Below, piece by piece: positions 8,990 to 17,844 of a stretch of 64,000 nt of DNA (position 1 is its first letter; each line of letters opens with the position of its first letter). The notes beneath the pieces are model-generated. The model was not told where the DNA came from. It did no database searches and saw only the letters and a program-made list of their open reading frames with translations. The stretch spans positions 62,001-126,000 of the forward strand of contig NZ_LT799838.1 of NCBI RefSeq assembly GCF_900168255.1. The letters are read 5' to 3'. Origin of the DNA: Psychrobacter sp. DAB_AL43B. GTDB taxonomy: Bacteria > Pseudomonadota > Gammaproteobacteria > Pseudomonadales > Moraxellaceae. A program made the position numbers and the translations under genes.

Positions 8990-10339
8990 ATGAATTGTAC
9001 GAATACCAACCCTTTTTTAAGAGTGCCTATTGTGATATTACGCCGCTACATGACCCAACAAGTTGCTTCTACTACCGCTTTGGTATTGGGTTTTTTAGTG
9101 GTGATGATGCTTGGCGGTCGTTTGATCCGTTACTTTGGCATCGCGGCTGAAGGCAATCTTGATATCAGCTTGTTATTTACCATTATTGGTTATAATTTGC
9201 CGTATTTTTTAGAGTTGATTCTACCGTTAGCATTTTTTATCGCCTTAATGTTGGTATTTGGGCGGCTGTATGTTGACCAAGAAATGGCGGTGATCAATGC
9301 CAGTGGCGTGTCGCGCGGTAGACTTGGGCGTTTGATGACCCCATTGATTCTGGCATTGTTTGTCGGTGAAGCGGCTTTATCCATCGTTGGAAAACCGTGG
9401 GGGGTGCGTTCATCCGAGAGTGTTTGGCAGCAGCAAGCCTTGACCAGCGCTTTTGATTTAATTCGGCCCAATCAATTTATCAGCAGTGGTAATTATCATC
9501 TATATGTGGGCAGTTTGAGTGATGATAAAAAACAATTGCAAGATGTGATATTGATCCAAAGTGAACCTGAGAAAAAGGGCGGTTCAGCTAAAAATAATAC
9601 TGTTAAAGATGCTGCCATGGATGTTAAAAACAACATCGATCCTGAAACTGCCGAGCAATTAAATATTCCAGAGCTGCCAAAGGCGCTTATAAACAATAGC
9701 AACATTAGCAAAGACACCATTACGCTTGCCAAACGTGCTGAGCAAGTAGAGACGGGTAATAGCGGCGTGACTCAATTGGATTTATTCCAAGGTCGCCGTT
9801 ATGAAGTCGGCGCTGGTAGTCTAAAATACAATCAAGTGGGCTTTGATCGTTATCGCATCACCTTGACGGAACCCTCCGAAGCAGTCATTACCGAAGACAA
9901 TATTGAAACGCAAGCGATTGGACCGTTATGGCAAGCGGCTACGGGTAGCTCACAAGTCGGCAGTAACAATGCAATGCGTGCGGCACAAGGTGAGCTTGGT
10001 TATCGCTTGGCGTTACCCTGGCTGATGATTATTGCGCCGATGCTGGCGGTGCCACTGGCGCAAGTACGTCCGCGTCAAGGTCGCTGGTTACGTCTATTTC
10101 CCTCTATTTTATTATTTGTCAGCTGTGCGCTCGGTATCATTTCGCTTAAAAATGCAGTCGGTAAAGGTAGCGTTAGCGTTTGGGCGTATGCATGGCTTAT
10201 CTTAGGGTTTATGGCATTAGCCCTTTATATGAATTGGGGCAGCCGTGTGCAACATCGGTTGCGCTTTCGCAAACAAGAGCATGAGCCTTTAATAGTTAAT
10301 AATAATCAAAATAGTGGCTCACAAGGAGGGCAGTCATAA
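8990..10339 (+). CDS. lptF: LPS export ABC transporter permease LptF
   Basis: With LptG and two LptB ATPases this inner-membrane permease extracts lipopolysaccharide and feeds it to the LptC-A-D bridge. YjgP/YjgQ family: three hydrophobic helices at the N-terminus (to about residue 120, with GRLYVDQEMAVINASGVSR as the coupling-helix region), a periplasmic jellyroll domain (about 150-310), then three C-terminal helices starting at LALPWLMIIAPMLAVPLAQVRPRQGRW. A charged Lys/Asn-rich insert (about 195-250) enlarges the periplasmic domain. The start is uncertain: ATG 8990 lacks a clear ribosome binding site, while GTG 9032, preceded by AAGAG at 8 bases, would give MILRRYMTQQ, like the E. coli N-terminus. 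Ends in a 1-base overlap with lptG. Confidence 0.92.
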   Translation: MNCTNTNPFLRVPIVILRRYMTQQVASTTALVLGFLVVMMLGGRLIRYFGIAAEGNLDISLLFTIIGYNLPYFLELILPLAFFIALMLVFGRLYVDQEMAVINASGVSRGRLGRLMTPLILALFVGEAALSIVGKPWGVRSSESVWQQQALTSAFDLIRPNQFISSGNYHLYVGSLSDDKKQLQDVILIQSEPEKKGGSAKNNTVKDAAMDVKNNIDPETAEQLNIPELPKALINNSNISKDTITLAKRAEQVETGNSGVTQLDLFQGRRYEVGAGSLKYNQVGFDRYRITLTEPSEAVITEDNIETQAIGPLWQAATGSSQVGSNNAMRAAQGELGYRLALPWLMIIAPMLAVPLAQVRPRQGRWLRLFPSILLFVSCALGIISLKNAVGKGSVSVWAYAWLILGFMALALYMNWGSRVQHRLRFRKQEHEPLIVNNNQNSGSQGGQS

Positions 10340-11547
10340 TGCGCTCCTTATTTGCAAAATCTCCAGCGACTCATCACTTGGCTGCAAAACCTACCAACTT
10401 AAAAGTGCTTAGCCGCTATGTGAAACTCAATGCCTTGCTGGCGATTATCGCTGCGGTCATAGGCTTGTGGGCATTACAGCTGATATTTTCTTATTTATCA
10501 GAGCTTGATTCGTTAGATGACAACTATACGATGGGAGAGGCGATTAAATATATCTTTTATCGCTCGCCCTACTTCTTAGAGCAGTTTATGCCAACTGGCG
10601 CGTTACTTGGTGCAGTGGTAGGCTTGGGCTTGTTGGCTAATAATAGTGAGCTGGTGGTGATGCGCGCCGCAGGGGTCAGCGTCTATCGTATCGTCGGTTG
10701 GGTATTACAGCCTGCGTTGATTTTTGTGATATTAGCATTATTCATTAACCAATTCGTTTTACCACACACCAATCAATTGGCGAAAGCCATTAATAGTGAA
10801 GATAACAGCTCATTAGTCACCTCAGTACGCGGTTATTGGACAGTGCAACCACGCTTTGAGAATACAAAAGATGGCAGTACAAAACCGGATGGCAGCGATA
10901 TTTTATATATCGATTATGCCGATGTTAAAGGCAATATTGGTCAGGTAAAGCGTTGGCACTTGGATAATAATGGCAACTTGCAAACTGCCATTCATGCGGA
11001 AGGCGGGCAATATATCGGGCGCGAGCCGCTTGATACTACGAGCAGCAAACCGAGCGAGCAGTATCGTTACGAGTGGCAGCTGAACAATATGACCAAGCTC
11101 ACTATCAATCAAGGCTTTGAAAGCAGCCAAGCCATATCGCCCACAGACACATTAAGTTTACCGTTTGCACCTGAATCTGTGTATTTGCTAACGCGCCAAG
11201 CTGAGGATTTATCGTTGACCCAGCTATATGAGCACCGTCAGTTTATGCGCCAACAAGGTCAGCGTTCTTTAAGTCATGAGCTGGCATTTTGGCAAAAGCT
11301 GTTATCACCGTTGTCCATCTTATCGCTGGTGATTGTCGCCTGCTCATTCGTCTTTGGCTCGCTACGAACACATAGCTTAGGTTTGCGTATTGTCGTCGCG
11401 TTATTGTTTGGCCTGCTATTTAGTTACGTTCAGGATTTGGTTGGCTTTGTCTCGCTCGCTACTGGCTTGTCGCCGTTACTGATGGTGCTATTACCGATTA
11501 TCGCTAGTGCGATATTGGGTGGATATTTACTGAAACGGCAAATGTAA
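10339..11547 (+). CDS. lptG: LPS export ABC transporter permease LptG
   Basis: Partner permease of LptF in the LptB2FG complex. The 402-residue protein has the same 3 + 3 helix layout with a periplasmic beta domain between (about residues 150-290). LLANNSELVVMRAAGVSVYRIVGW is the cytoplasmic coupling-helix signature, and SVVIVACSFVFG-like packing occurs in the last helices. The lptF stop and the lptG start overlap as TAATG, indicating translational coupling. A strong terminator follows at 11583. Confidence 0.93.
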   Translation: MRSLFAKSPATHHLAAKPTNLKVLSRYVKLNALLAIIAAVIGLWALQLIFSYLSELDSLDDNYTMGEAIKYIFYRSPYFLEQFMPTGALLGAVVGLGLLANNSELVVMRAAGVSVYRIVGWVLQPALIFVILALFINQFVLPHTNQLAKAINSEDNSSLVTSVRGYWTVQPRFENTKDGSTKPDGSDILYIDYADVKGNIGQVKRWHLDNNGNLQTAIHAEGGQYIGREPLDTTSSKPSEQYRYEWQLNNMTKLTINQGFESSQAISPTDTLSLPFAPESVYLLTRQAEDLSLTQLYEHRQFMRQQGQRSLSHELAFWQKLLSPLSILSLVIVACSFVFGSLRTHSLGLRIVVALLFGLLFSYVQDLVGFVSLATGLSPLLMVLLPIIASAILGGYLLKRQM

Positions 11548-11582
11548 TTCTAAAAATGCTGTCATTCTAAAAATTTAGCCAT

Positions 11583-11623
11583 AAAAAAGCACGCTAAATC
11601 ATAATGATCTAGCGTGCTTTTTT
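11583..11623. terminator. Bidirectional terminator between lptG and methyltransferase gene
   Basis: Stem AAAAAAGCACGCTA / TAGCGTGCTTTTTT with an AT-rich loop. T-runs on both strands suit the two convergent genes. Confidence 0.85.
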
Positions 11624-11642
11624 GTTTGTCTAATTCTAGCGT

Positions 11643-12251
11643 TTAATCTTTGGTTGCCATGGTAATGGTATAAGTCTTGCCCTGTTTTACTTTTTCGCTA
11701 TTACCAAACACTTCGGTAAATGAGCGTTTCATAAATTGACGTAAGCCATTAATCGTCACCACATAAAAGCGTCCACCTTTACGCATCCGCGCATGTGCAT
11801 CGAGGAAATAGAGATAATGCTGCTCTTTTCCTACCTTTGCTGGCAAGTTCGACATCACAAGGCTAAAATCTTTCGCTTTAGCCACATGATTAAAGCCGTT
11901 TGATAAATGTACATCGACATTATTTAGACCGTTTTTCTCACAATTACGGCGTGCATATTCTACTGCCATAAAGTCTTTATCAATTAAAGTATGTTGACCA
12001 TTTGGACATTCGCGCGCTGCTGCCATACCTAGCACACCATAGCCACAGCCTAAATCTATCGAGTCATCATCCTGCTCAAAATCAATATAATCGAGTAGCA
12101 TCAAGCTACCGTCATCGAGCTTTTGCGGGGAGAAAATGCCCCACGTGGTTGCAAAGTCGAAAGGCTTGCCCAGCACATCTTGACGAAAATTAATGTCTTC
12201 GCGCCAGTGTTTTGCTTTTTCTAATAGGTCAGCAGGAGGTCTATGGCTCAT
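11643..12251 (-). CDS. RsmC-like class I SAM-dependent methyltransferase
   Basis: A single-domain methyltransferase of 202 residues related to the C-terminal half of rRNA guanine-N2 methyltransferases of RsmC/RlmG type (MTS family). Visible are DFATTWGIFSPQKLDDGS, SAM motif I as DLGCGYGVLG, acidic LIDKD after strand 2, and a motif IV reading SNLPAK where the family normally has an N-P-P-F type sequence. That last change leaves the substrate open. I set the start at ATG 12251 (MSHRPP), where homology begins; the frame stays open upstream to 12455 but that stretch is unlike the family. Likely target rRNA, by inference only. Confidence 0.75.
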   Translation of the reverse strand: MSHRPPADLLEKAKHWREDINFRQDVLGKPFDFATTWGIFSPQKLDDGSLMLLDYIDFEQDDDSIDLGCGYGVLGMAAARECPNGQHTLIDKDFMAVEYARRNCEKNGLNNVDVHLSNGFNHVAKAKDFSLVMSNLPAKVGKEQHYLYFLDAHARMRKGGRFYVVTINGLRQFMKRSFTEVFGNSEKVKQGKTYTITMATKD

Positions 12252-12394
12252 GGGATTCTCAGATAATAGATAATTAAGAGGGCAGTATGTCGATAAATTC
12301 GGCTTACATATTATGATGGGTATTGTAACGAGAAAAGAGGAGGTTTGCAGCATCCTATTGATAGAATTATATGGCGCGACGTTGTATTGCGTCA

Positions 12395-12620
12395 ATTGTA
12401 ATGGGAGCCAATCGCGCCTTCTGTTTGTATCTGTATCTCCGAGCGGGGCGGTCACTATTGGCTGAGGGCATTCCTGCTCAGCGATACTGCTCTCAGTAAA
12501 GCAGCCCGCTCAGATGCAAAGGATACCGCGGCAGTCACGGCCAAAAAGCCTAGTTTGACTCAGGTTGAGTATATTTTTAACTGGAACTTTAGGAGGATGC
12601 GTCTTACGCATAGATAGTGA
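12395..12620 (+). other. ORF-like, hairpin-rich relic patch
   Basis: This patch looks richer in G and C than the DNA around it. One plus-strand frame stays open from about 12402 to TAG near 12613 without any ATG until its last six codons, reading ...HYWLRAFLLSDTALSKAARSD... and ending ...NFRRMRLTHR. It contains short inverted repeats (GCTGAG...CTCAGC near 12460-12482 and CTGCT...AGCAG near 12486-12505). It could be the tail of a lost gene, part of a dispersed repeat or a structured RNA. I cannot assign it. Confidence 0.3.
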
Positions 12621-12669
12621 AGTGCAAGACGGACTTTACAATTAAAAATAACAATATCAAAATACAAGT

Positions 12670-15600
12670 TTATTTATCGTACTTAGATAGCATAGAGCTA
12701 TCAAAACTTCTGAACTCTTTGCTTCTTTCTCTGGCTTCTCTCCACTCACTGTTATCCTGCATTTTTTTATCTATCGTTTCCACTAGGCTATTATAAAGTT
12801 GCGCTATTTTTTCTCGCTTAATTTCTTTGTTTGTTTCTTTTTTCTTGTTCCATACTGCATCAATGATTGCATCAAGGGATTCAGTTGTAACGACCTTTAA
12901 TTTATCATTGTCAAAAGCTAAGAAAGGAATTAATAAGGAGTTATTTGAGGGGTCGCTATTGTTCCCAAAATAGTTTTTATGAAGCTCACTATAACAAGCC
13001 AGTTCTGAAAACTGTTTCAATTCATCAATGTTTTTAACTTTATCGGAGACAATAAACAGTCTGTTTTTATTGTCTGACTTCAAAATTCCTTTTAAATATA
13101 ATAGTAGTGAGTTATCGAAATTAAGTTTTTTGTTTCTAATAAAGTTCATTTGAATATGTTTTTCACATTGAGTAACCTCATGACTTCCACCCATTTCATA
13201 CCATTCATCAATAAATAGTTTTATAAAAAAATCACTTCCAGATATGCTCGTCAATATTTCTGTATCTCCGATTTCTAAATCGTTCTTAGTAAGGTTGCTA
13301 ATTCCACCTCTTTGATCGAACTTTATAACTAACTTATCAACATTAAGCAGCTTTTCAAAAGTATTTTTCTTAAGTAGTTTTTTTCCAAACATAGCTTTAT
13401 TTTCGTTGAAGAATTTTAATTTTTTCCATGAGCTATCATTTTTATAACTCTTGGCTTCGAATCCGTACATCCGGTTATAAGCACTAATAACTTTTGTGTT
13501 TTTAAATTTATTCTCAATCAGGTCGGCATGTTTATTAACTAAATCTTCAAAAAGGTGTTTGAAATAATTTTCATCAATAAGTTTTTGTGAAAACTGTTCC
13601 TGCCATTTGTTTCTATCAATTTGTAGAGCTTCTTTAGCGTTAAATCCGTAAAAGTCTATTGTTCCTGGAACAAAATTGATATTCATAAAGCTTACTTTCT
13701 GCCCACGGAAAAGGCCTTGCATTTCGACATGTAAATCAGTCAACGAGATATCAATCGGATGTAACTTAATATCTATATAAAGATTTTTATTCTCATCCCA
13801 AATGCGATTTTTAGTATCTTTACTATTATTGTTTAACTCATCCCACCTGTTATTTAAAATAACAACAGCAGGTGTTTGACTTATAATGGAGTTAGATACT
13901 TTTTCCATGTAATAATTCGCATTTGCATAATCAAAAACTGGACCTTTCAGACTGTCGAATCTATCATGTAATTCAAATCCAAATTTATTTAAGTAAGACG
14001 TTTTTTTAGAAAAAGAAACCTTTACAGTCAACTTAGTTCCATAATCTTTACTCATGTTATCTGGTAGCTCTTCAATGAAACAGAAACCACTTTGCTTGGT
14101 CAATGGGGAGTTTAATTCAATACTATATGATTTATTATCTTTCTTGCTTTTAGTTTCTAAGATAATTTTTTTATCTATATCAGGTAAACCTTCCATTAAT
14201 AGAAAAGCACTATTCATACCAATACCAAACTCACCTGATGGTCTCATCCATAAAGGCATAGTTTTAATTATTCGGTATTTTTCAATATTACGACTTGAAC
14301 CTGCTATTTGTTGCATATATTGTAAGTCTTTGAGACTGATACCTAATCCTCTGTCTAATACTGAAAACTCCCAAACACTTATTTCATTATCTTCATTGTC
14401 AGATATCTTCGCTAAGTCAACTTCGATAGGATACTTTGAAAGAACTTCTTGTGTAGTCTTGTGAAAGGGGTGCATATATGAGTGTATGGTTTTAGTTTCA
14501 CTTATTTCACCGTGTTCAATCCACGCTCTTAGTAGAGTAGAATCTACCGCATTTTGGATAAGCTCACGAAAAATGTTTGTTTTATCATCATATAGGTTTT
14601 TACCTTGTAATAGTTCAATAGCATTTTTTTCATCAATGCTGAACTTCATCGGTTTATCGTTAATTAGTTTTTTAGTAGTTGTCATTTCAACTGCTAGCTT
14701 TTCGACCGTAGGTAATAAACCAAAGCTTCTGTGAGGAACTATGTTTTTCCATTGAGACATCTGGTCTTGAAGCTCTTCTTTTATCCAACCAAACCATAGT
14801 TGTGTTTCGATATATGCGCTTTCATTATTACATTCAGCAGTAATACTGACTGTTTGGTTATCTAATTGAAACTCTCTTATGGACTTATGTTTGTCAAAAT
14901 GTGCTTGACTCAAAGACGGAGTATCATAGACCTGTTTAGCCATGACAGGGCAGAATCGATTGTCATCAATATCAAATATATCTCCTAAACGTAATAGACA
15001 CGCTACAAATCGAGGATGACAGTTTTCTGTACCTAGACCAGTTTGTCTAAAGGGAAGTTCTGTCATAACACGTTGAAAGCTTGTTCCATGAGCAAGGCAA
15101 ATTTGACCTAAATAAGTGTATATTCTGTTCGGAAAAAGCTCAGTTCTTGGGGAACTAATACCTAATTCATTAAAAGGGTCTCTAATAATTTTTTTTGAGT
15201 TTTCTTGATGGTGCTTTCTGAACCATTCAGCTATCATCTGTCGGTACTGCTCAATACCTATTTGAGGATGCTCATAGTTACTTAATGCTGTTTTCCAACC
15301 TTTATTTAAATAATTAGTTGCAAACTCATATAAATCAGTAGATTTGTCATTCGCTAAAGATTCAACAAATTCTTTAAACTCATCTGATTCTGTTACTTTA
15401 ATTGCTTCTTTAGCATCGAATAACATACCAATATCATGCCAGTATGCCGATTCAAGTATAAGCCATGTATCAGTAGCACTAAGCAGTTTTAAGTTTTCAC
15501 CTAAAAGTCTTTCAATATTTATCAGTATTTGCTTTGAATGAGAAGAGTTGTGACTACTAAAATGTGGAAAATAACCAGCAATATTTTCTAACGACTTGCT

Positions 15601-15699
15601 AACTAATTTTTCATCAAAACTCCATTGTGCGAGTAGAATTGATGTATTGGAATCTTCTGCGGCTTTGTTTTCTAAATGTTTAATTAGTTGAGTGCTCAT
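12670..15699 (-). CDS. HD-domain plus Hsp90-like GHKL ATPase protein
   Basis: A protein of 1009 residues, unlike its neighbours in AT-rich codon use. Residues about 40-250 carry an HD-type metal phosphohydrolase pattern: H50/H54, the H88-D89 doublet in ESAYWHDIGML, H204 in LAHGTSF, and D240 in LLRLGDIFDIDDNRF. Residues about 355-560 are an Hsp90-type GHKL ATP site: N-box FRELIQNAVDS (E379, N383, D386), G1 box VLDRGLGIS (449-454), and GEFGIGMNSAFL (489-500), which closely parallels the GQFGVGFYSAFL of Hsp90. The C-terminal 400 residues are unassigned, Lys/Asn/Asp-rich. Possibly a stand-alone conflict or defence protein, by analogy with other large stand-alone HD/ATPase fusions; no partner gene is adjacent except the small gene at 16145. 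Start ATG 15699 with GGA eight bases upstream. Confidence 0.8.
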   Translation of the reverse strand: MSTQLIKHLENKAAEDSNTSILLAQWSFDEKLVSKSLENIAGYFPHFSSHNSSHSKQILINIERLLGENLKLLSATDTWLILESAYWHDIGMLFDAKEAIKVTESDEFKEFVESLANDKSTDLYEFATNYLNKGWKTALSNYEHPQIGIEQYRQMIAEWFRKHHQENSKKIIRDPFNELGISSPRTELFPNRIYTYLGQICLAHGTSFQRVMTELPFRQTGLGTENCHPRFVACLLRLGDIFDIDDNRFCPVMAKQVYDTPSLSQAHFDKHKSIREFQLDNQTVSITAECNNESAYIETQLWFGWIKEELQDQMSQWKNIVPHRSFGLLPTVEKLAVEMTTTKKLINDKPMKFSIDEKNAIELLQGKNLYDDKTNIFRELIQNAVDSTLLRAWIEHGEISETKTIHSYMHPFHKTTQEVLSKYPIEVDLAKISDNEDNEISVWEFSVLDRGLGISLKDLQYMQQIAGSSRNIEKYRIIKTMPLWMRPSGEFGIGMNSAFLLMEGLPDIDKKIILETKSKKDNKSYSIELNSPLTKQSGFCFIEELPDNMSKDYGTKLTVKVSFSKKTSYLNKFGFELHDRFDSLKGPVFDYANANYYMEKVSNSIISQTPAVVILNNRWDELNNNSKDTKNRIWDENKNLYIDIKLHPIDISLTDLHVEMQGLFRGQKVSFMNINFVPGTIDFYGFNAKEALQIDRNKWQEQFSQKLIDENYFKHLFEDLVNKHADLIENKFKNTKVISAYNRMYGFEAKSYKNDSSWKKLKFFNENKAMFGKKLLKKNTFEKLLNVDKLVIKFDQRGGISNLTKNDLEIGDTEILTSISGSDFFIKLFIDEWYEMGGSHEVTQCEKHIQMNFIRNKKLNFDNSLLLYLKGILKSDNKNRLFIVSDKVKNIDELKQFSELACYSELHKNYFGNNSDPSNNSLLIPFLAFDNDKLKVVTTESLDAIIDAVWNKKKETNKEIKREKIAQLYNSLVETIDKKMQDNSEWREARERSKEFRSFDSSMLSKYDK

Positions 15700-15778
15700 A
15701 TTCGGTGTCCATTCTTAATATAATTATATTTTGTAATAGTAACGTATTAATTAGTTTTATTATGATTTAAAACCTAAT

Positions 15779-15835
15779 CCCTTACATGATGCTCCACATG
15801 CAACTTCTACAATTTAGACGTCGCCACGTAGTTGT
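15779..15835 (-). pseudogene. Decayed copy of the xerD 3' end
   Basis: Read on the minus strand, this stretch translates as YNYVATSKL-stop-KLHVEHHVR, aligned with the XerD C-terminus IYTHVATARLQKLHAEHHPRG encoded at 16782-16850. At the DNA level CCCTT, ATGATG, AACTTCT, CAAT and CGTCGCCAC are shared at the same spacing. It has the same orientation as the intact xerD about 1 kb away and carries an internal TAG. It flanks the small orphan gene at 16145 and lies just upstream of the HD/Hsp90 gene, so it looks like a scar of an integration or duplication event. Confidence 0.7.
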
Positions 15836-16144
15836 AAATAAAAATTAGTTTAGAATTCCCTAAAGGCTAAATAAGGCTATTCAATTATCGCATAGATGAT
15901 AAACAAGTCGAATTACCTTTCACATGTGTTTTTCAGCTATTTAAAATCACTTATTTACGCATTTATATCGCAAATGCTATAGCATACTTATTGAAGCTAT
16001 GGAATACTTAGAAAGCTAACTCATTGGTCAACTATTCATTATAGTGACGTTTTAGGATGAGGGCTTCCTGTCATAATAGGAGGTATACCAGCTCACTAAG
16101 CTTACATTGGCTAAGCTTTACTTAAAAAGAAAGGATGCTTAAAT

Positions 16145-16579
16145 ATGAAGTCTAAGAAAATAAATCCAGCACAAGAAACGTTTATTCATATCGTACATAG
16201 TAAGCGCATTAAGCCCCTCAAGAAACAGCCGGGTGTCAAATGTGTTGAAGCGGTAAAAACCATTGATAAAGCTTACCTCGCTGAGTTGTCTGGTTCTGAT
16301 GAATATGTGTCTATCGCTTTTTGTTATAAAAACTATAATGAAGAGACAAAACCACGTCTTAGTGAAAATGAAAGCTGCGCGGTTATTAGTGTGGCAAAAG
16401 CTAAAGAATTACTACACACTGAAGAGTTGGCTGAAGAGGCATTGTCTGCTGTCAGTATTATTCTGTTTAGCGCTGTATCGCAAACGTTTGGTGGTTTCCT
16501 GACCGATGGTGAAACCAATAAGCGTTATGTGCTGTCAAAAGGCACCGAATACGCAAACTTATCCTCATTATCACTATAA
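16145..16579 (+). CDS. Hypothetical protein, 144 aa
   Basis: I do not recognise this protein. It starts at ATG 16145 with AAAGGA upstream. It is mixed alpha/beta in appearance, with a basic N-terminus (KSKKINPAQETFIHIVHSKRIKPLKKQ), a central KAYLAELSGSDEYVSIAFCYKNY strand-like part, a helix AKAKELLHTEELAEEALSAVSIILFSAVSQ and a Gly-rich turn TFGGFLTDGETNKRYVLSKG near the end. No signal peptide and no convincing membrane helix. It stands between the xerD relic and intact xerD, is transcribed against both, and ends at its own terminator (16657). This placement suggests acquired cargo. Confidence 0.7.
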   Translation: MKSKKINPAQETFIHIVHSKRIKPLKKQPGVKCVEAVKTIDKAYLAELSGSDEYVSIAFCYKNYNEETKPRLSENESCAVISVAKAKELLHTEELAEEALSAVSIILFSAVSQTFGGFLTDGETNKRYVLSKGTEYANLSSLSL

Positions 16580-16656
16580 AAATATAAGTCAGAAGTTAGG
16601 ACAGTTGTCTTAAATATGAATAAGATCACGTTTCTAATAGCTATTCTCATAACCAT

Positions 16657-16693
16657 AAAAAACGGCAGTATTATCATAATACTGCCGTTTTTT
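16657..16693 (+). terminator. Intrinsic terminator of the 144-aa gene (and xerD)
   Basis: Perfect stem AAAAAACGGCAGTAT / ATACTGCCGTTTTTT with a short ATCATA-type loop. It is symmetrical and so can also end the convergent xerD transcript. Confidence 0.88.
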
Positions 16694-16781
16694 GCTTTAA
16701 TTTATAAGCTGTCAGTTTTTATAGGCATATTATTAAATCAATATAAGTTGCTTGTCTTAATACCATCATCCAATAACAGCC

Positions 16782-17765
16782 TCATCCCCTTGGATGATGT
16801 TCAGCATGTAACTTCTGCAATCTTGCCGTCGCCACATGGGTATATATCTGCGTGGTTGATAAATCACTATGCCCGAGCAATAGCTGTACGCTACGCAAAT
16901 CCGCGCCATGATTCAATAGATGCGTGGCAAAGGCGTGACGTAAGGTATGCGGCGATAAATCTTTATCAATACTGGCAACTTTGGCGTATTTCTTTAGCAG
17001 ATACCAAAAGTTTTGCCGCGTCATGTAGCCGCCTTGCGCGGTTAGAAACACCGCTTGGCAATTTCCTGCTTTTAGATGCGCAATTAAATCGCCGCGACCA
17101 TGCGTTAGATAATCCTCTAACGCGTCTGCTGCGTATTCTCCTAATGGCACCAGTCGTGTTTTATTGCCTTTACCGGTAATTTGTAGCCAGCCTGAGTTTA
17201 GATTCACTTGTTCTAACGATAAATTCACCAACTCACTGACCCGCAGACCACAGGCATATAGTACCTCTAGCATGGCTTTATCACGTAGTCCGAGCGCAGT
17301 GCTACTATCAGGCGCAGCAAGCAAGTTATCGACATCAGCTTCTGCTAAGTCTTTTGGTAGTGGGCGACCAAGCTTTGGGCTTTTGATACGCTCGCAAGGA
17401 TTGTCTTCACGTAGATTACTGGCAATCATCCAGAGATAAAACTGGCGCAGACTTGAGAGCATTCGTGCTTGGGTGCGTGGGGTTTTGCCATCTTGAGTGA
17501 GTATAGATAAACAATGCAGCACTTCATCGGGTTGCCAAAGTGTCAGTGCTGTATGACTGGTTAGCTCGCAAGAGCGCAAATCGCGCACATAAGCATTACG
17601 GGTACGCGTTGCCAAACCACGCGCCAGCATCGCTTGACGAAATTCAGTCATATAAGCCGGTTCGTCATCTACGGCTAGCGCTTTTGGCTGTCGCTGCTGT
17701 ACGGCGCGATCACGGCTCATAAGACAATACTCGGTAGTGGTATAGGAAAGGATGGGTTGGCTCAT
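16782..17765 (-). CDS. xerD: Site-specific tyrosine recombinase XerD
   Basis: Resolves chromosome dimers at dif together with XerC under FtsK control. Full catalytic set: R175 (ACGLRVSEL), K199 (ITGKGNK), H273 and R276 (SPHTLRHAFATHLLNHGAD), H299 (LLGHSDLS) and the nucleophile Y308 (TTQIYTHV). SPKLGRPLPKDLAEADV and the tail LQKLHAEHHPRG are XerD rather than XerC traits. It has an N-terminal extension of about 15-30 residues compared with the 298 of E. coli; a second in-frame ATG lies at codon 16. Last gene of the recN-to-xerD run; a decayed copy of its 3' end lies 1 kb away at 15779. Confidence 0.93.
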   Translation of the reverse strand: MSQPILSYTTTEYCLMSRDRAVQQRQPKALAVDDEPAYMTEFRQAMLARGLATRTRNAYVRDLRSCELTSHTALTLWQPDEVLHCLSILTQDGKTPRTQARMLSSLRQFYLWMIASNLREDNPCERIKSPKLGRPLPKDLAEADVDNLLAAPDSSTALGLRDKAMLEVLYACGLRVSELVNLSLEQVNLNSGWLQITGKGNKTRLVPLGEYAADALEDYLTHGRGDLIAHLKAGNCQAVFLTAQGGYMTRQNFWYLLKKYAKVASIDKDLSPHTLRHAFATHLLNHGADLRSVQLLLGHSDLSTTQIYTHVATARLQKLHAEHHPRG

Positions 17766-17844
17766 TTAAACGTTTATCACTTGATAATGCTAAGTAATTT
17801 TTACTAAATGACTTTTATGCTTCAGGTGCTATTTAGGTATTACT

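Noticed and set aside
12252..12455. N-terminal extension of the RsmC-like methyltransferase
   Set aside because: The homology starts at MSHRPP (12251); upstream codons are not family-like and overlap the relic patch.
16616..17179. Plus-strand open frame of 187 codons overlapping xerD
   Set aside because: It crosses the terminator and then runs antisense through the conserved xerD gene; the protein shows no coherent family pattern.
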